Assembly: GCF_963678635.1 (NCBI RefSeq)
Contig: NW_026970828.1
Location: 1 to 38,000, forward strand
From: Symsagittifera roscoffensis
Lineage: Eukaryota; Xenacoelomorpha; Acoela; Convolutidae
Length of the DNA stretch: 38,000 bases
Direction of reading: 5' to 3'
The translations under genes and the position numbers were made by a program. The notes under the pieces were generated by a model. That model was not told where the DNA came from. It saw only the letters and a list, made by a program, of their open reading frames with translations, and searched no databases. How positions within the stretch are numbered: the first letter of the stretch is position 1; every line of letters starts with the position of its first letter. Positions 9,653-21,139 of this stretch are shown one piece after another.

Positions 9653-10405
9653 ATGTCTATCTGCAAAAAACCGCTGAGCATAAAAAAGCACATGGCAAAC
9701 GGTAGTTGATAGATCAAGTGGGCCATAAAGTGGAACCATATATAATTTAAATTGAAACCTGCACAGCGGAACGCTAGCAGACTAGCCATGGGGAATTTGC
9801 AACATAAGTTGCGATCAGTAATCCAATTTCGGATGACGACAGATGGCATTTACTTCGATACGTTAAAGGTACAATTTTGGACAGACCATTAGATTAGTTA
9901 TAAGTGAACTGTTCTAAAGAAGAGTGCTTATGACCGAAGAAACTATAACCACTCAAACCAATTCTGTTTATAACTCTCCTAGTCTTTTGGTGTGCCTGCC
10001 AAAATTAAAAGCAGTGTTGCAAACGCTGGGGAAATCACGTGATCCACAACCAAGATCAGACGTGATAAAAAGACTAAGTGAAAAACCAGCCAGAAAAAGA
10101 ATACACCCCAGAAGAAGGCTGGTTCTAGTTGATCAAACTGATTCTTGAGGACCTTATAGAGCCAAGATGACCGCACATAGATTGGAAAGACAGTGTACAA
10201 AAAAAACGCGAGACTGAACTTGGATAGAATCAGCTTTACTCTAGATGCCGTACAAGTTCTGGATGCTGTCAAGTTAACATTCGTTGGTTGGTTTTAAACT
10301 GAAGTACTAGACTGGCCTATAGCAGCTGAAACTACTTTGAAATCAGCGACTGCCTTGATATTGGCCGATGTTAAGGGAAATCTTATGAACAACATTTTGG
10401 ACCAA
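9653..10405 (+). other. Extra block inside Fam1, uninterrupted copy
   Basis: Other Fam1 copies run directly from AATCCAATGCTTGGTGATG to CAGCAGGAGTTAATGA. Here about 750 bases intervene. The block contains a 46-codon protein-like stretch (NLQHKLRSVIQFRM, DTLKVQFWTDH; about 9748-9888), a 74-codon frame (9924-10148) and LDAVQVLDAVKLTFVGWF from about 10227. I do not recognise these. Most of the block recurs at 22748-24060, where a foldback element splits it after position 10008. It may be Fam1 sequence lost elsewhere or an insertion. Confidence 0.4.
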
Positions 10406-11500
10406 CCAGCAAGAGTTAATGGTAAATTATCAAGAAGGAATTAGAGACGAGAGACCTGGAAAATCTTCAAAACACGAGCCCCTAATGAAATACAAGCGAA
10501 ATTAGGGGAGTAGATAGTGACGCCGACGGCATACGTCAAGAATGAAAGAACTTCTCATATCCTAACTTGATAGCACAAGAAGGTGATTTGGAGCGCTATG
10601 ATGATTTGAAAGTCCAAGCGAACGAGACATAAATTGCGGCATGCGATCGAGTTGAAGAAAGCTAAAAAAATGATCATAGCAAGGTTAGGTTGCTAGAATA
10701 CCCTCATCGAAAGCACTGCTTTGGCCGGGCTTGAACATTGTGGCAGCAGCTGACGTAGAATGGATGCAATCTCTTTTTGATGACCACAAGAGTGAAAAAA
10801 GACAGAATTCAATCCATCAGGATCGCTTTTTAAGGAATTTTTTATAATGTACATTGAAGAGACCTCCTGAGCAGACTTAAAGGACGTTCACCTTCAAACT
10901 GCAATATGGCCAGCCGTGAAAAACATTGCTGAATCTATTGAAGAATTGATACGAGTGCCGAGTGAAGGGGTTTCCAAAAGATAAAACGCGTTGTCAACGG
11001 ATACGAAGGTCTCCCAGAAGGACTGAAATGCCTTTATGCCTTAGTATTGCTATTGGCAAAGAGAAATACGAAGTGATAGTTCCCGCACCTCATCGACATT
11101 TAGACCAAAAAAACGAAGCCACTGAGGCCATAACTGCTGGCCCTGCGGTACGACATCTCGAATGCCATGAGAGGATTGAAATCATACCTGTTGCTTAGGT
11201 TGTTTTTGACGAAGTATTGGGCTTGCCACTATCCAAGTGAAGTCAGCAGTATAAATCAAACCAGCAAAAGACGATAATCATCAGATCTTCTTTGACATGT
11301 CAAACAATCTCCAGTTCCAAGAGAATGAAAACACTGGAAACGAGGACGAAGCAATCGGACAGCAGAAGGTGACAGGGATGGAAGCACAATTGAAAACCTT
11401 AGTTTTTGGAAGCGAACAAAAGCGAAAATAGTATTGCAACTGTCTCCGAGAGCTGAAGTACTTGGATTCGCTTCGTTTGACAGAAGTACGCCGATGACAG
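10406..11500 (+). pseudogene. Fam1 segments e-h, copy C
   Basis: Segment e holds DSDADG and NLIAQEGDLERYDDLKVQAN. Segment f is broken (WPAVKNIAESIEELIRVPSE). Segment g is a 78-codon open frame (10962-11198) ending IAIGKEKYEVIVPAPHRHLD... and IEIIPVA. Segment h starts MSNNLQFQENENTGNEDEAI at 11298 but has TAG in the SEQKRK stretch. Frame changes between segments suggest lost introns or decay. Confidence 0.4.
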
Positions 11501-11570
11501 CCGTGATCTACGTGTTCATGCTGAAGGCAATTGACAGCGCCGAATGAAATTGAATAAGAGGCTGCTGCGA

Positions 11571-13310
11571 ACTTTTTTTTACAATTAACTATCCTGAAAA
11601 ATCTTAAATGTGGGCGGTCCACTTTTTAATAACTTCTTAAAACTTAGGATTGATTGAACTTTTTAACACATACTTGAACAAATTTTTCAACCCAATTGTT
11701 TCAAATGTTCTTAGACATGTCTTAACCAAAAAAAAAACGAATCAAATTTTGGATCTGGCAGGGACCCATTTTGGACTAGTGGTAGAGTAAACCTATCGCC
11801 GACTAATTGAAGGAGACTTTACTCTGGATGACCCAAAGGTGTCCCTGTTGTTTAAGGCCTTAAAGAACATCCATTAAGGCAACAACGGTGGCGGCCGCCC
11901 CGAACACGCGTGTGATGCGACTAAGTAATGGTGCGCTCTCGAGCAGTTACTACTCGGCGATCTAGCCTGGCTGGAGAACAACAGGACTTACCAGTCAGGG
12001 GAAAGGTCTTTCAACTACAAACCTCGGCCTGGTGTGAAGAAGATGCAATTAGAGGATGCTTGGTGTAGAGGATGCTTGGTGTAGAGGAGGCTGCCTGGCA
12101 TTCGGAGGCTGCTGCAATGTCTAAGTCCCAAGCGAGGGTAGTTGTGCCAAAACCCAAGTGGGCGAGAGTAGAAGAGGTAGAGAAGCAGACTGACGAGACC
12201 ATCGAAAGTATCATGGACAAAAAGGAAGAATTAGAGAGAGTCAAAAAGGAGCCAGAGACATGTGGAGAAGTTTCTTCGACAAAGCCAATAAGAAGCAGGA
12301 AGAGGAAAAAAGATGTTTGAAGAGAGAGATTACAGTGATTGATCTCTTATTCTGAAACAAACGGGTATTATAATGCTTGAGAGTGAAGTCAAGCGAAGAA
12401 CACCACCTGTATGATTATTGACACTAAGAGAACTGAGCCATGCGTCTAAATTGCAGGCATTTGAAAACGGACGATTACAGATCATAGCAAAGCGTTTGGA
12501 GAGTCACAGGTCAAAGAATTCTTGAAAAAGCATGTAGAAACAATTGACCGGCAAAGATATAAGAAACCATCAGTTTCCGGTTTGAATGCATCCTATGAAA
12601 CAGTTGATTTCGTTGGCAAAAAGAAACTCTCCACAACAAACGTGAGGGCAGCGAGCTACAGACAGCAGCAAGTTTCGAGCCAACCAAGAGATCGAACCAT
12701 AATGTGAGGAAAAAGCCATCCAAAAAAAATTAGCAAAAGCAACGTGAGAGCGACATACCGAAAAAGTTGAACATGATGGAAAACAAATTCTCGAGGGTCA
12801 TGAAATCTACTCACGAGCATTTGTTGATGGATCGATACAAAGTCTGACAATAAACATGGAGCAGGCACCATTGGGCACCTCCTTTTTGATCCTAGTCGAT
12901 AGGCTAGTAAGATTATTACGGAACATAAGAACTTCGTCGATAAGAACGATAACGGCGTTTGCAGAGGCTACAGTTGCCCAACCGTTCAAAACGGTAGACT
13001 TCGTAAACATGAGAAAAGTAGCCAGCATAATGATATTAATAGAAACCAATAACGTGTTAAGAAGGCAAGAGCTGATGGCCGCAATTTGAAAAATTGAGTG
13101 CCTGTTGTCGGAAGTTAGGCCAAAAATCCAATGCTTGGTGATGCAGAACCAGCAGGAGTTAATGATAAATTATCAAGAAGGAGTTAGACACGAGAAAACT
13201 GAAAAGTACTCAAAACACAAACCCCTCATGCAATACAAGCTAAATTATGGGGTAGATAGTGACGCCGACGGCACATGTCAAGAATGAAAGAACTTATCAT
13301 ATCCTAACTT
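11571..13310 (+). pseudogene. Fam1 segments a-e, diverged copy D
   Basis: This is a second, diverged subfamily. Segment a starts without a visible Met near 11753 (DLAGTHFGLVV) and has GGA, not TGA, after YRRLIE (IEGDFTLDD), but a TAA earlier. Segment b is open at 12072-12320 (MSKSQARVVVPKPKWARVEE, KRKKDV). A 16-base direct repeat (AGAGGATGCTTGGTGT, 12051-12082) lies just before it. Segment c (12522-12707) and segment d (12856-13089) are both open for 60-77 codons. Segment e (13105-13287) is also open. Confidence 0.5.
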
Positions 13311-13670
13311 GATAGCACAAAAAAAATTACTTTCAACAACAAACCTCGACCTGGTGTGAAAAAGATGCAATTAGAAGATGCTTGGTGTTGAGGAGGATAC
13401 CTGGTATGCGGAGGCTGATGCAATGTCTAAATCCCAAGCGAGAGTAGTTGTGCCAAATCCCAAGTGGGGGAGAGTAGAAAAGGTAGAGAAGCAGACTGAC
13501 GAGACCATGGAAAGTATCATGGACGAAAAGGAAGTGCTAGAGAGAATCAAAAAGGAGCCAGAGACATGTAGACAAGTTTCTTTGACGAAGCCAATAAATG
13601 GCAGGAAGAGGAAAGAGGATGTTTGAATAGAGAAAATACAGTGATTGATCTCTTATTCTGAAACAAACGT
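13311..13670 (+). repeat. 360-bp segment-b tandem repeat, first copy
   Basis: Begins GATAGCACAAAAAAAATTAC and carries a complete segment b with an open 82-codon frame (13378-13626, MSKSQARVVVPNPKWGRVEK). The junction fuses the end of segment e (ACTTGATAGCACAA) directly to the middle of the a-b region (TTTCAACAACAAACCTCG). Confidence 0.75.
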
Positions 13671-14030
13671 GATAGCACAAAAAAAGTTGCTTTCAACAAC
13701 AAACCTCGGCCTGGTGTGAAGAAGATGCAATTAGTAGATACTTGGTCTTGAAGAGGATGCCTGGTATGTGGAGGCTGCTGCAATGTCTAAACCCTAAGCG
13801 AGGGTAGTTGTGCCAAATCCCAAGTGGGAGAGAGTAGAAGAGGTAGAGAAGCAGACTGACGAGACCATGGAAAGTATCATGGACGAAAAGGAAGAGTTAG
13901 AGAGAATCAAAAAGAAGCCAGAGACACGTGGACAAGTTTCTTTGACAATGCCAAAAAGAAGCAGGAAGAGGAAAAAGGTTGTTTGAATAGAGAAAATACA
14001 GTGATTGATTTCTTATTCTGAAACAAATGG
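13671..14030 (+). repeat. 360-bp segment-b tandem repeat, second copy
   Basis: Same boundaries as the first copy (GATAGCACAAAAAAAGTTGC). Segment b is broken early: MSK is followed by a Pro codon and TAA. The rest (VEKQTDETMESIMDEKEELE) is still readable. This gives three segment-b copies in a row between 12117 and 13990. Confidence 0.75.
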
Positions 14031-15987
14031 ATATAATAATAACTGAGAGTGAAGTCAAGCGAATAACACTCTCTGTATGATTATTGACACTAAGAGAACT
14101 GAGCCAGGCGACTAAATTGCAGACGACGTCAGGCGCTTGAAAACGGAATTTTACGGATCATAGCGATGCGTTTGGAGAGTCACATTTCAAAGAAGTCTTT
14201 TGAAAGCTGGTAGAAACAGCTGGCGGGGATTTAAGAGTATACTAGGTTCCGGGGTTAATGCATCCTATGAAACAGTTGACTTCGTTGGCAAAAATAAACT
14301 CATCGCAACAACTGTGAGGGCAGCAAAGCCAAGGCAGCAAAAAGTTTCGAAATGACCAAGATATCGAACCATAATGTGAATAAGAAGCCATCCAAAAAAA
14401 AGATCGCTAAAGCATCATGAGAGCGACTTACCGAAAAACAACAAGATCAAAAACATTTTGTCGAGGATCATGAACACAAAAATGCACTAGCCTATTTTGA
14501 TGGATCGATTTAAAATTCCGCAAAAACATGCAACAGGCACAAATGGGCTCCTCATTTTTGATCTTAGGCGATAGGCTAGTAAGACTATTACATAACATAA
14601 GAATCTCGCGGATAAGAACGATAACGAAACTTGGAGGGGCTACAATTTCCCAACTGTTCATAACGGTAGAATTCGTAAACCTGAGAAAAGTAGCCAGCAT
14701 AATGATAATAATAGAAACCAATAACGTTTTAAGAAGGCAAAAGATGATGGCCGCCTTCTGAAAAATTGAGTGCTTGTTGTCGGAAAATGGGCAAAAAATC
14801 CAATGCTTGGTGATGCAGAACCAGCAGGAGTTAATGACAAATTATGAAGAAGGAATTAGACACGAGAGACCTGGAAAATTACTCAAAACACAATCCCCCA
14901 ATAGAATACAAGCAAAACTATGGGAGTAGGCAGCGACGCCGACGGCATACGTCAAGAAAGAAAGAATATCTCATATCTTAACTTGATAGCACAAGAAAGT
15001 GACTTGGAGCGCTATGAAGACTTGAAAGTCCAAGCAGATGAGACATAAATTGCGGCATACGATCGAGTTGAAGAAAGCTAAAAACAAAATCATAGCAAGG
15101 TTAGATTATTAGAATACCCTCATCGAAAGCACTGCTTTGGCCGGGCTTGAACATTGTGGCAGCAGCTGACGTAGACTGGATGCAATCTCTTTTTTAAGAC
15201 CACAGGAGTGAAAAAAGACAGAATTCAATCCATCATGTTTGCTTTTGAAGGAATTTTTTATAATGTACATTGAAGAGACCTCCTGAGCAGACTGAAAGGG
15301 ACGTTCACCTCCAAACTGCCTTATGGCCAGCCGTGAAAAACATCGCTGAATCTATTGAAGAATTGATACGAGTGCTGAGTGAAGGGGTTTCCAAAAGATA
15401 AAACGCGTTGTCAACCGGATACGCACGTCTCCCAGAAGGACTGAATTGCCTTCATGCCATGGTATTGCTATTGGCAAAGAGAAATACGAAGTGATAGTTC
15501 CCGCACCTCATCGACAATTACACAAAAAAGGAAGCCACTGAGGCCAGAACTGCTGGCCGTGCGGTAAGACATCTCGAATGCAATGAGAGGATTGAAATCT
15601 TACATGTTGCTTCGGTTATTTTTGACGAAGTATTGGGCTTGCCACCATCCAAGTGAAGTAGGCAGTTTAAATCAAACCAGGGAAAGACGATAATCATCAG
15701 ATCATCCTTGACATGTCAAACAATCTCCGGTTCCAAGAGAATGAAAACACTGGAAACGAGGACGAAGCAATCGGAAAGCAGAAGGTGACAGGCATGGAGG
15801 CACAATTGAAAGCCTTAGTTTTTGGAAGCGAACAAAAGCGAAAAAAATATTGCAACTGTCTCCGAGAGGTGAAGAACTTGGATTCGCTTCGTTTGACAGA
15901 AGTACACCGATGACAGCCATGATCTACGTGGTCATGCTGAAGGCAATTGAGAGCGCCGAATGAAATTGAATAAGAAGCTGCTGCGAA
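14031..15987 (+). pseudogene. Fam1 segments c-h, copy E
   Basis: Segment c (about 14100-14370) contains the frame TVDFVGKNKLIATT. Segment d is open at 14528-14761 (MQQAQMGSSFLILGDRLVRL). Segments e and f are partly broken. Segment g keeps IAIGKEKYEVIVPAPHRQL. Segment h is the best in the window: 66 codons at 15713-15913 (MSNNLRFQENENTGNEDEAI ... LTEVHR). The order matches copy C without the extra block at 9653-10405, so that block is optional. Confidence 0.5.
15713..15913 (+). CDS. Fam1 segment h, intact frame
   Basis: An open 66-codon frame: acidic start (ENENTGNEDEAI), then EAQLKALVFGSEQKRKKYCN and a short basic end. The second copy (11298-11498) has a TAG in place of the second Lys codon before YCN, so this copy is the more ancestral one. 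No known domain is recognised. It may be an exon rather than a complete gene. Confidence 0.4.
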   Translation: MSNNLRFQENENTGNEDEAIGKQKVTGMEAQLKALVFGSEQKRKKYCNCLREVKNLDSLRLTEVHR

Positions 15988-16790
15988 CTTTTTTTTTAGA
16001 ATTAACTATACTAAAAAATCTTAAATGTGTGAGGTCCATTTTTTTAATAACTTCTTAAAACTTAAGATTGATTGAAATTTTTAGTTGAACAAATTTTTCA
16101 ACCCGATTGTTTCAAATGTTCTTAGACATGGCTTAAACAAAAAAAACGAATCAAATTTTGGACCTGGCAGGGACCCATTTTGGACTAGTGGTAGAAAAAA
16201 CCTGTCGCCGACTACTTGAAGGAGACTTTGCTCTGGATGACCCATAGGTAGCCCTGTTGTTTGAGGCCTTAAAGAACATCCATTAAAGCAACAACGGTGG
16301 CAGCCGCCCCGAACACGCGTGTGATGCGACGAAGTAACGGTGCGCTCTCGGGCAGTTACTCGGCGATCGAGCCTGGCTGGATAACAACAGGACTTACCAG
16401 TCACGGGAAAGGTCTTTCAACTACAAACCTCGGCCTGGTGTGAAGAAGATGCAATTAGAGGATGCTTGTTGTAGAGGAGGCTGCCTGACATTCGGAGTTT
16501 TCTGCAATGTCTAAATCCCAAGCGAGGGTAGTTGTGCCAAATCCCAAGTGGGCGAGAGTAGAAGAGGTAGAGAAGCAGACTGACGAGACCATCGAAAGTA
16601 TCATGGACAAAAAGGAAGAGTTATAGAGAGTCAAAAAAGAGCCAGAGACATGTGGAGAAGTTTCAATAAGAAACAGGAAGAGGAAAAAAGATGTTTGAAG
16701 AGAGAGAATACAGTGATTGATCTCTTATTCTGAAACAAACGGGTATTATAATGCCTGAGAGTGAAGTCAAGCGAAGAACACCATCTGTAT
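15988..16790 (+). pseudogene. Fam1 segments a-b, copy F
   Basis: The AT-rich lead-in (15988-16150) is followed by DLAGTHFGLVVE and IEGDFALDD style segment a. Segment b starts at ATG 16508 (MSKSQARVVVPNPKWARVEE) but has a TAG after KKEEL and a deletion of about 15 bases after the ETCGEVS stretch. Close to copy D in sequence. Confidence 0.45.
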
Positions 16791-17142
16791 GATTATTGAC
16801 ACTAAGAGAACTGAGCCAGGCGACTAAATTGCAGACGACGTCAGGCGCTTGAAAACGGAATTTTACGGATCATAGCGATGCGTTTGGAGAGTCACATTTC
16901 AAAGAAGTCTTTTGAAAGCTGGTAGAAACAGCTGGCGGGAATTTAAGAGTATACTAGGTTCCGGGGTTAATGCATCCTATGAAACAATTGAGTACTTCGG
17001 CAAAAAAAGTTCTTCGGATTAACTTTGAGGGCAACACAGCCAAGCCAGCAACAAATTTCGAGTTGACCAAGAGATCGAATCATAATGTGAATAAGATGCC
17101 TTCCAAAAAAAGATCCCGAAAGCAACATGAGAGCTACTTACC
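16791..17142 (+). pseudogene. Fam1 segment c, copy F first part
   Basis: Segment c with a rewritten middle: at 16970 an open frame reads MHPMKQLSTSAKKVLRINFE and later KRSNHNVNKMPSKKRSRKQH. The same variant occurs at 18840-18990. At 17143 it runs into a stray piece of segment b. Confidence 0.4.
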
Positions 17143-17275
17143 GAAAAATGGACAAAAAGGAAGAATTAGAGAGAGTCAAAAAGGAGCCAGAGACATGTGG
17201 AGAAGTTTCTTCGACAAAGCCAATAAGAAGCAGGAAGAGGAAAAAAGATGTTTGAAGAGAGAGAGATTACAGTGA
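17143..17275 (+). pseudogene. Stray 3' piece of Fam1 segment b
   Basis: AAATGGACAAAAAGGAAGAA joins segment c to the last third of segment b (MDKKEELERVKKEPETC...). The junction lies within a shared ATGGACAAAAAGGAAG-like string, as expected from recombination at short homology. A frame change lets the upstream c frame run through, giving a chimeric 101-codon frame (16970-17275). Confidence 0.5.
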
Positions 17276-18343
17276 TTGATCTCTTATTCTGAAACAAACG
17301 GATATTATAATGCCTGAGAGTGATCTCAAGTGAAGAACACCACCTGTATGATTATTGACACTATGAGAACTGAGCCATGCGTCTAAATTGCAGGCATTTG
17401 AAAACGGACGATTACGGAACATAGCAAAGCGTTTGGAGAGTCACAGGTCAAAGAATTCTTCAGAAAGCATGTAGAAACAATTGGCCGGCAAAGATATAAG
17501 AAACCACCAGGTTCCGGGTTGAATGCATTCTACGAAACAGTTGATTTCGTTGGCAAAAAGAAACTCTCCACAACAAATGTGAGGGCAGAGAGCTATGGAC
17601 AGCAGCAAGTTTCGAGCCAACCAAGAGATCGAACCATAACGTGAGGAAAATGCCATACAAAAAATTTTACGAAAGCAAAATGAGAGCGACATACCGAAAA
17701 CCATAATGATGAAAAACAACTTCTCGAGGGTCATCAAACCGACTCACGAGCATTTGTTGTTGAATCGATTCAAAATCTGACAATAAACATGGAGTAGGCA
17801 CCATTGGGCACCTCACTTTTGATCATAGTCGATAGGCTAGTAAGGTTATTACGGATCTTAAGAACCTCGTGGATAAGAACGATAACGGCGTTTGCAGAGG
17901 CTACAGTTACCCAACCGTTCAAAACGGTAGACTTCGTAAACGTGAGAAAAGTAGCCAGCATAATGATAACAATAGAAACCAATAACGTGTTAAGAAGGCA
18001 AGAGATGATGGCCGCATTTTGAAAAATTGAGTGCCTGTTGTCGGAAGTTAGGCCAAAAATCCAATGCTTGGTGATGCAGAACCAGCAGGAGTTAATGACA
18101 AATTATGAAGAAGGAATTAGACACGAGAGACCTGGAAAATTACTCAAAACACAATCCCCTAATGATATACAAGCAAATTTATGGGAGTAGATAGTGACGC
18201 CGACGGCACATGTCAAGAATGAAAGAACCTATCATATCCTAACTTAATAGCACAAGAAGGTGACTTGGAGCGCTATGAAGACTTGAAAGTCCAAGCGGAT
18301 GAGACATAAATTGCGGCATACGATCGAATTGAAGAAAGCTACT
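17276..18343 (+). pseudogene. Fam1 segments c-e, copy F second part
   Basis: A second segment c (KHVETIGRQRYKKPPGSGLN, about 17430-17640), then segment d with ATG replaced (GGAGTAGGCACC) but open from 17804 (MGTSLLIIVDRLVRLLRILR), then segment e to GATCGAATTGAAGAAAGCTA. It is followed directly by the middle of the a-b region at 18344. Confidence 0.45.
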
Positions 18344-18660
18344 TTCAACAACAAACCTCGGCCTGGTGTGAAGAAGATGCAATTAGAAGATATTTGATCT
18401 TGAGGAGGATGCCGGGTATGCGGAGGCTGCTGCAATGTCTAAATCCCAAGCGAGGGTAGTTGTGCCAAATCCCAAGTGAGCGAGAGTAGAAGAGGTAGAG
18501 AAGCAGACTGACGAGACCATGGAAAGTATCATGGACGAAAAGGAAGAGTTAGAGAGAATCAAAAGGAGCCAGAGACATGTGGACAAGTTTTCTTTGACGA
18601 AGCCAAAAAGAAGCAGGAAGAGGAAAAAGGATGTTTGAATAGAGAAAATACAGTGATTGA
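18344..18660 (+). pseudogene. Fam1 segment b, extra copy
   Basis: Starts at CTTTCAACAACAAACCTCGG joined to segment e, as in the 360-bp repeats at 13311 and 13671. MSKSQARVVVPNPK is followed by TGA (CAAGTGAGCGAG where others have TGGGCG), and one A is missing in CAAAAGGAGCC, so it is broken twice. Confidence 0.5.
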
Positions 18661-19345
18661 GAACTGAGCCATGCGAACTGAGCCAGGCGACCAAATTGCA
18701 GACGACATCAGGCGCTTGAAAACGGACTTTTACGGATCATAGCGATACGTTTGGAGAGTCCCATTTCAAAGAAGCCTTTTGAAAGCTGGTAGAAACAGCT
18801 GGCGGGGATTTACGAGTATACTTGGTTCCGGAGTTAATGCATCCTATGAAACAGTTGAGTACTTTGGCAAAAAGAAGCTCTTCGGATTAACTTTGAGGGC
18901 AAAAAAGCCAAGCCAGCAACAAATTTCGAGTTGACCAAGAGATCGAACCATAATGTGAATAAGATGCCTTCCAAAAAAAAAGATCGCAAAAGCAACATGA
19001 GATCTATTTACCGAAAAACATCATGATCAAAAATATTTTGTCGAGGGTCATGAACCCAAAAATGCACCGGCCTATTTTGATGGATCGATTTAAAATTCCC
19101 AAAAAACATGCAACAGGCACCAATGGGCACCTCATTTTTGATCTTAGGTGATAGGCTAGTAAGACTATTACAGAACATAAGAATCTCGTGTTTAAGAACG
19201 ATAACGAAACGTGGAGGGGCTAGAGTTTCCCAACTGTTCAAAACGGTAGAATTCGTAAACCTGAGAAAAGTAGCCAGCATAATGATAATAATAGAAACCA
19301 ATAACGTGTTAAGAAAGCAAAAGATGATGGCAAAAGATGAAGGCA
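18661..19345 (+). pseudogene. Fam1 segments c-d, last copy of the scrambled array
   Basis: Segment c is the LSTSAK-type variant. Segment d is open from 19108 (MQQAPMGTSFLILGDRLVRL ... ETNNVLRKQKMMAK). After ATGATGGCAAAAGATGAAGG the sequence repeats GGCAAAAGATGA-like strings three times and switches into Fam2 near 19365. The d frame runs across the switch to give a chimeric 127-codon frame (19108-19491), clearly a by-product of the rearrangement. Confidence 0.45.
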
Positions 19346-19499
19346 AAAGAGGGCAAAAGATGATTCTAAAAGTGCCAGAAAACTCAATTTGCCCGACTTA
19401 TAAAAAGGTCAACAAATTTTTTGAATGTTTTTTTGAAAGTCCAATCCCTCCGTCCCTTCCTCCCTCGAGAAAATCCTATTTCTGCAACTGAGCAGGATA

Positions 19500-19814
19500 A
19501 TGTTTGTTTTCAAATTTTTGCTGAAGGCAATCAACTATTTCAAAGATAGGCTCCAGTTATTTAAAAAAAAATACAAATTTAAATTGTTTTCACATATGCT
19601 ACTCGCCGCAAGACAATCTCTAACCAAACTGCACATTGCTAGGTTTGCAAGAAAAAATTATTTTCAAAACAACGAAATTTTAACTTTGATTAAAAAATAC
19701 AAATATCAATCCAAAATTTTGAGAAAGCAAAGAAAATGTTTAATTGAGTTCGGAAAGAGACCACTTGACCTTAGTTGCTCGGGAAATTGTCCCTCCCCTA
19801 TTAAACCAAAATGA
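19500..19814 (+). CDS. Fam2 Lys-rich segment, intact frame
   Basis: A 104-codon frame from ATG 19500: MFVFKFLLKAINYFKDRLQL, then a Lys/Phe-rich stretch, QSLTKLHIARFARKNYFQNN, IKKYKYQSKILRKQRKCLIE and FGKRPLDLSCSGN. Strongly basic; no domain recognised. The A-run length and a CTACTCGCCGCAAGACAATC variant keep it open, whereas copies A, B, F and G are interrupted. AT-rich DNA can give such Lys/Ile/Phe frames by chance, so coding is uncertain. Confidence 0.35.
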   Translation: MFVFKFLLKAINYFKDRLQLFKKKYKFKLFSHMLLAARQSLTKLHIARFARKNYFQNNEILTLIKKYKYQSKILRKQRKCLIEFGKRPLDLSCSGNCPSPIKPK

Positions 19815-20309
19815 AAAGCTTAGTGCGTGAACGAACTTTGTACCAGAATGTCTGAAGTTGTTCATTTAATTGGTTTGAATATTTGAAGAAATAAACTGTT
19901 AATTAAACATTATTGAGCTAACGGCGGATATTTCTGTACCCGGATTGACAAAAAATGGTTTGTCATACAATTTTACACTTATGAAACTAAACTTCGAAAC
20001 GTCCAAAAAATTGCCTGATAAGTCTACGTCTAGAATTTTTGGCCGAGTGAGATAGTGTGAAAATCATTTTTTAGCAATGTGGAATTGTTTGACTAGCATT
20101 TTTTATTCCATGAAATCTAACATGTGACCAGCGTTTTCACCTCATAAGAAAATTGAAACATTACGAGGCCGTTGTTGGTTTCCAGGAAAGAATCTGCTTC
20201 TTTGTTGCAAAAAAACAGTACTTTTGCCTTCTGCTTTTATAAAATAAAAACTTAAAACAATCTAAAACTTTTGGTCAATCATAACTCTCCACGAAAATTT
20301 TTGTTTACA

Positions 20310-21030
20310 GTGATCAAAGATATATTGATCCACGGATATCAACGAACAACTTATTCACAGCGTTGGTTTTGATACTTTACGAATAACGATATACTACGAG
20401 TCGTATGTGAACTCTTAGTAGCATCAAAGAGGAAGATTAAAAACTCTCAGAGTTTAAAGAGAAAGTGCAACTCTCAGACAAATCTTGTGGAGACATTTAA
20501 CGCTTCGCATTTTTGTTTTGAAATCCTAACTACTAAACCGATTATGAAGGCCATGTAAAAGTAAATCTAGGAAAAACAAACGGGTGAAAAGTTCAGCAGA
20601 AAGCAGTCAACTTCAATGCGGCCCAAAAAGGACCATTATTCATTCTAGCGTCAACATCAAACTTCTTAAGTTGAGGACATTGATGAATAATTTTGTCCGG
20701 GTGTGGAGTAGGTTATACCACGCTAAAAAATGAACAACCAAAAGTTGCAAAAAAGAAGAGAAGTAAACTTGACATAGGAAAAATAAAAGAGCCATAAATT
20801 GTTTTCGCCAAAGAATTTTCAGGCAATGCAAAAATCATTTACAGATAATTTATACCGACAGAAAGAACAAGTGCAACAGAAACAACCTCAGATATTAATT
20901 TTAGACCAGTATTAACAGCCAACTTTAGGAAACAGAACAATAACATAGAGTTTAATGAAAACAAAGACCATTAGTAAGAGTCTTAGAAGCATTACCACCA
21001 GCTGCTTCTCAATTTATCGTTTGTGCTTTT
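20310..21030 (+). pseudogene. Fam2 middle exons, copy D
   Basis: After TTTGTTTACAG comes VIKDILIHGYQRTTYSQRWF and TGA. The 61-codon frame at 20373-20558 is open despite many substitutions. The AEVDESLT piece is deleted (AAGAAGAGAAGTAAACTTGAC). After ATTTTCAG, the block 20823-20915 reads AMQKSFTDNLYRQKEQVQQK, then QPQILILDQY and TAA: the cleanest version of that exon. Confidence 0.4.
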
Positions 21031-21139
21031 AACTGACAAGAGCGATAAAAAGCAATACATAGACCCTGAACGTTTAGTCTTATCTCTTATTATGTTGATT
21101 GACTTGTCATAAGAGACAGGAGTGAATTAACTCTCTATC

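Larger units (their letters stand above)
7908..11570 (+). repeat. Unit C: same start as A/B, with full-length Fam1
   Basis: 7908 to about 9060 matches units A and B almost exactly. At ATTGACCG the sequence then continues into Fam1 segments c-h instead of jumping to Fam2. It carries an extra block (9653-10405) absent from most other Fam1 copies. It ends near 11571 with AT-rich DNA (ACAATTAACTATCCTGAAAA) resembling the gene-free stretch in front of segment a, so another Fam1 copy begins there. Confidence 0.85.

Noticed and set aside
19008-19346. Minus-strand hydrophobic frames (MVSIIIIMLATFL type) recurring opposite segment d
   Set aside because: They mirror the plus-strand Ile/Asn/Arg-rich segment d. 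Splice-like signals, polyadenylation signals and segment order all favour the plus strand.
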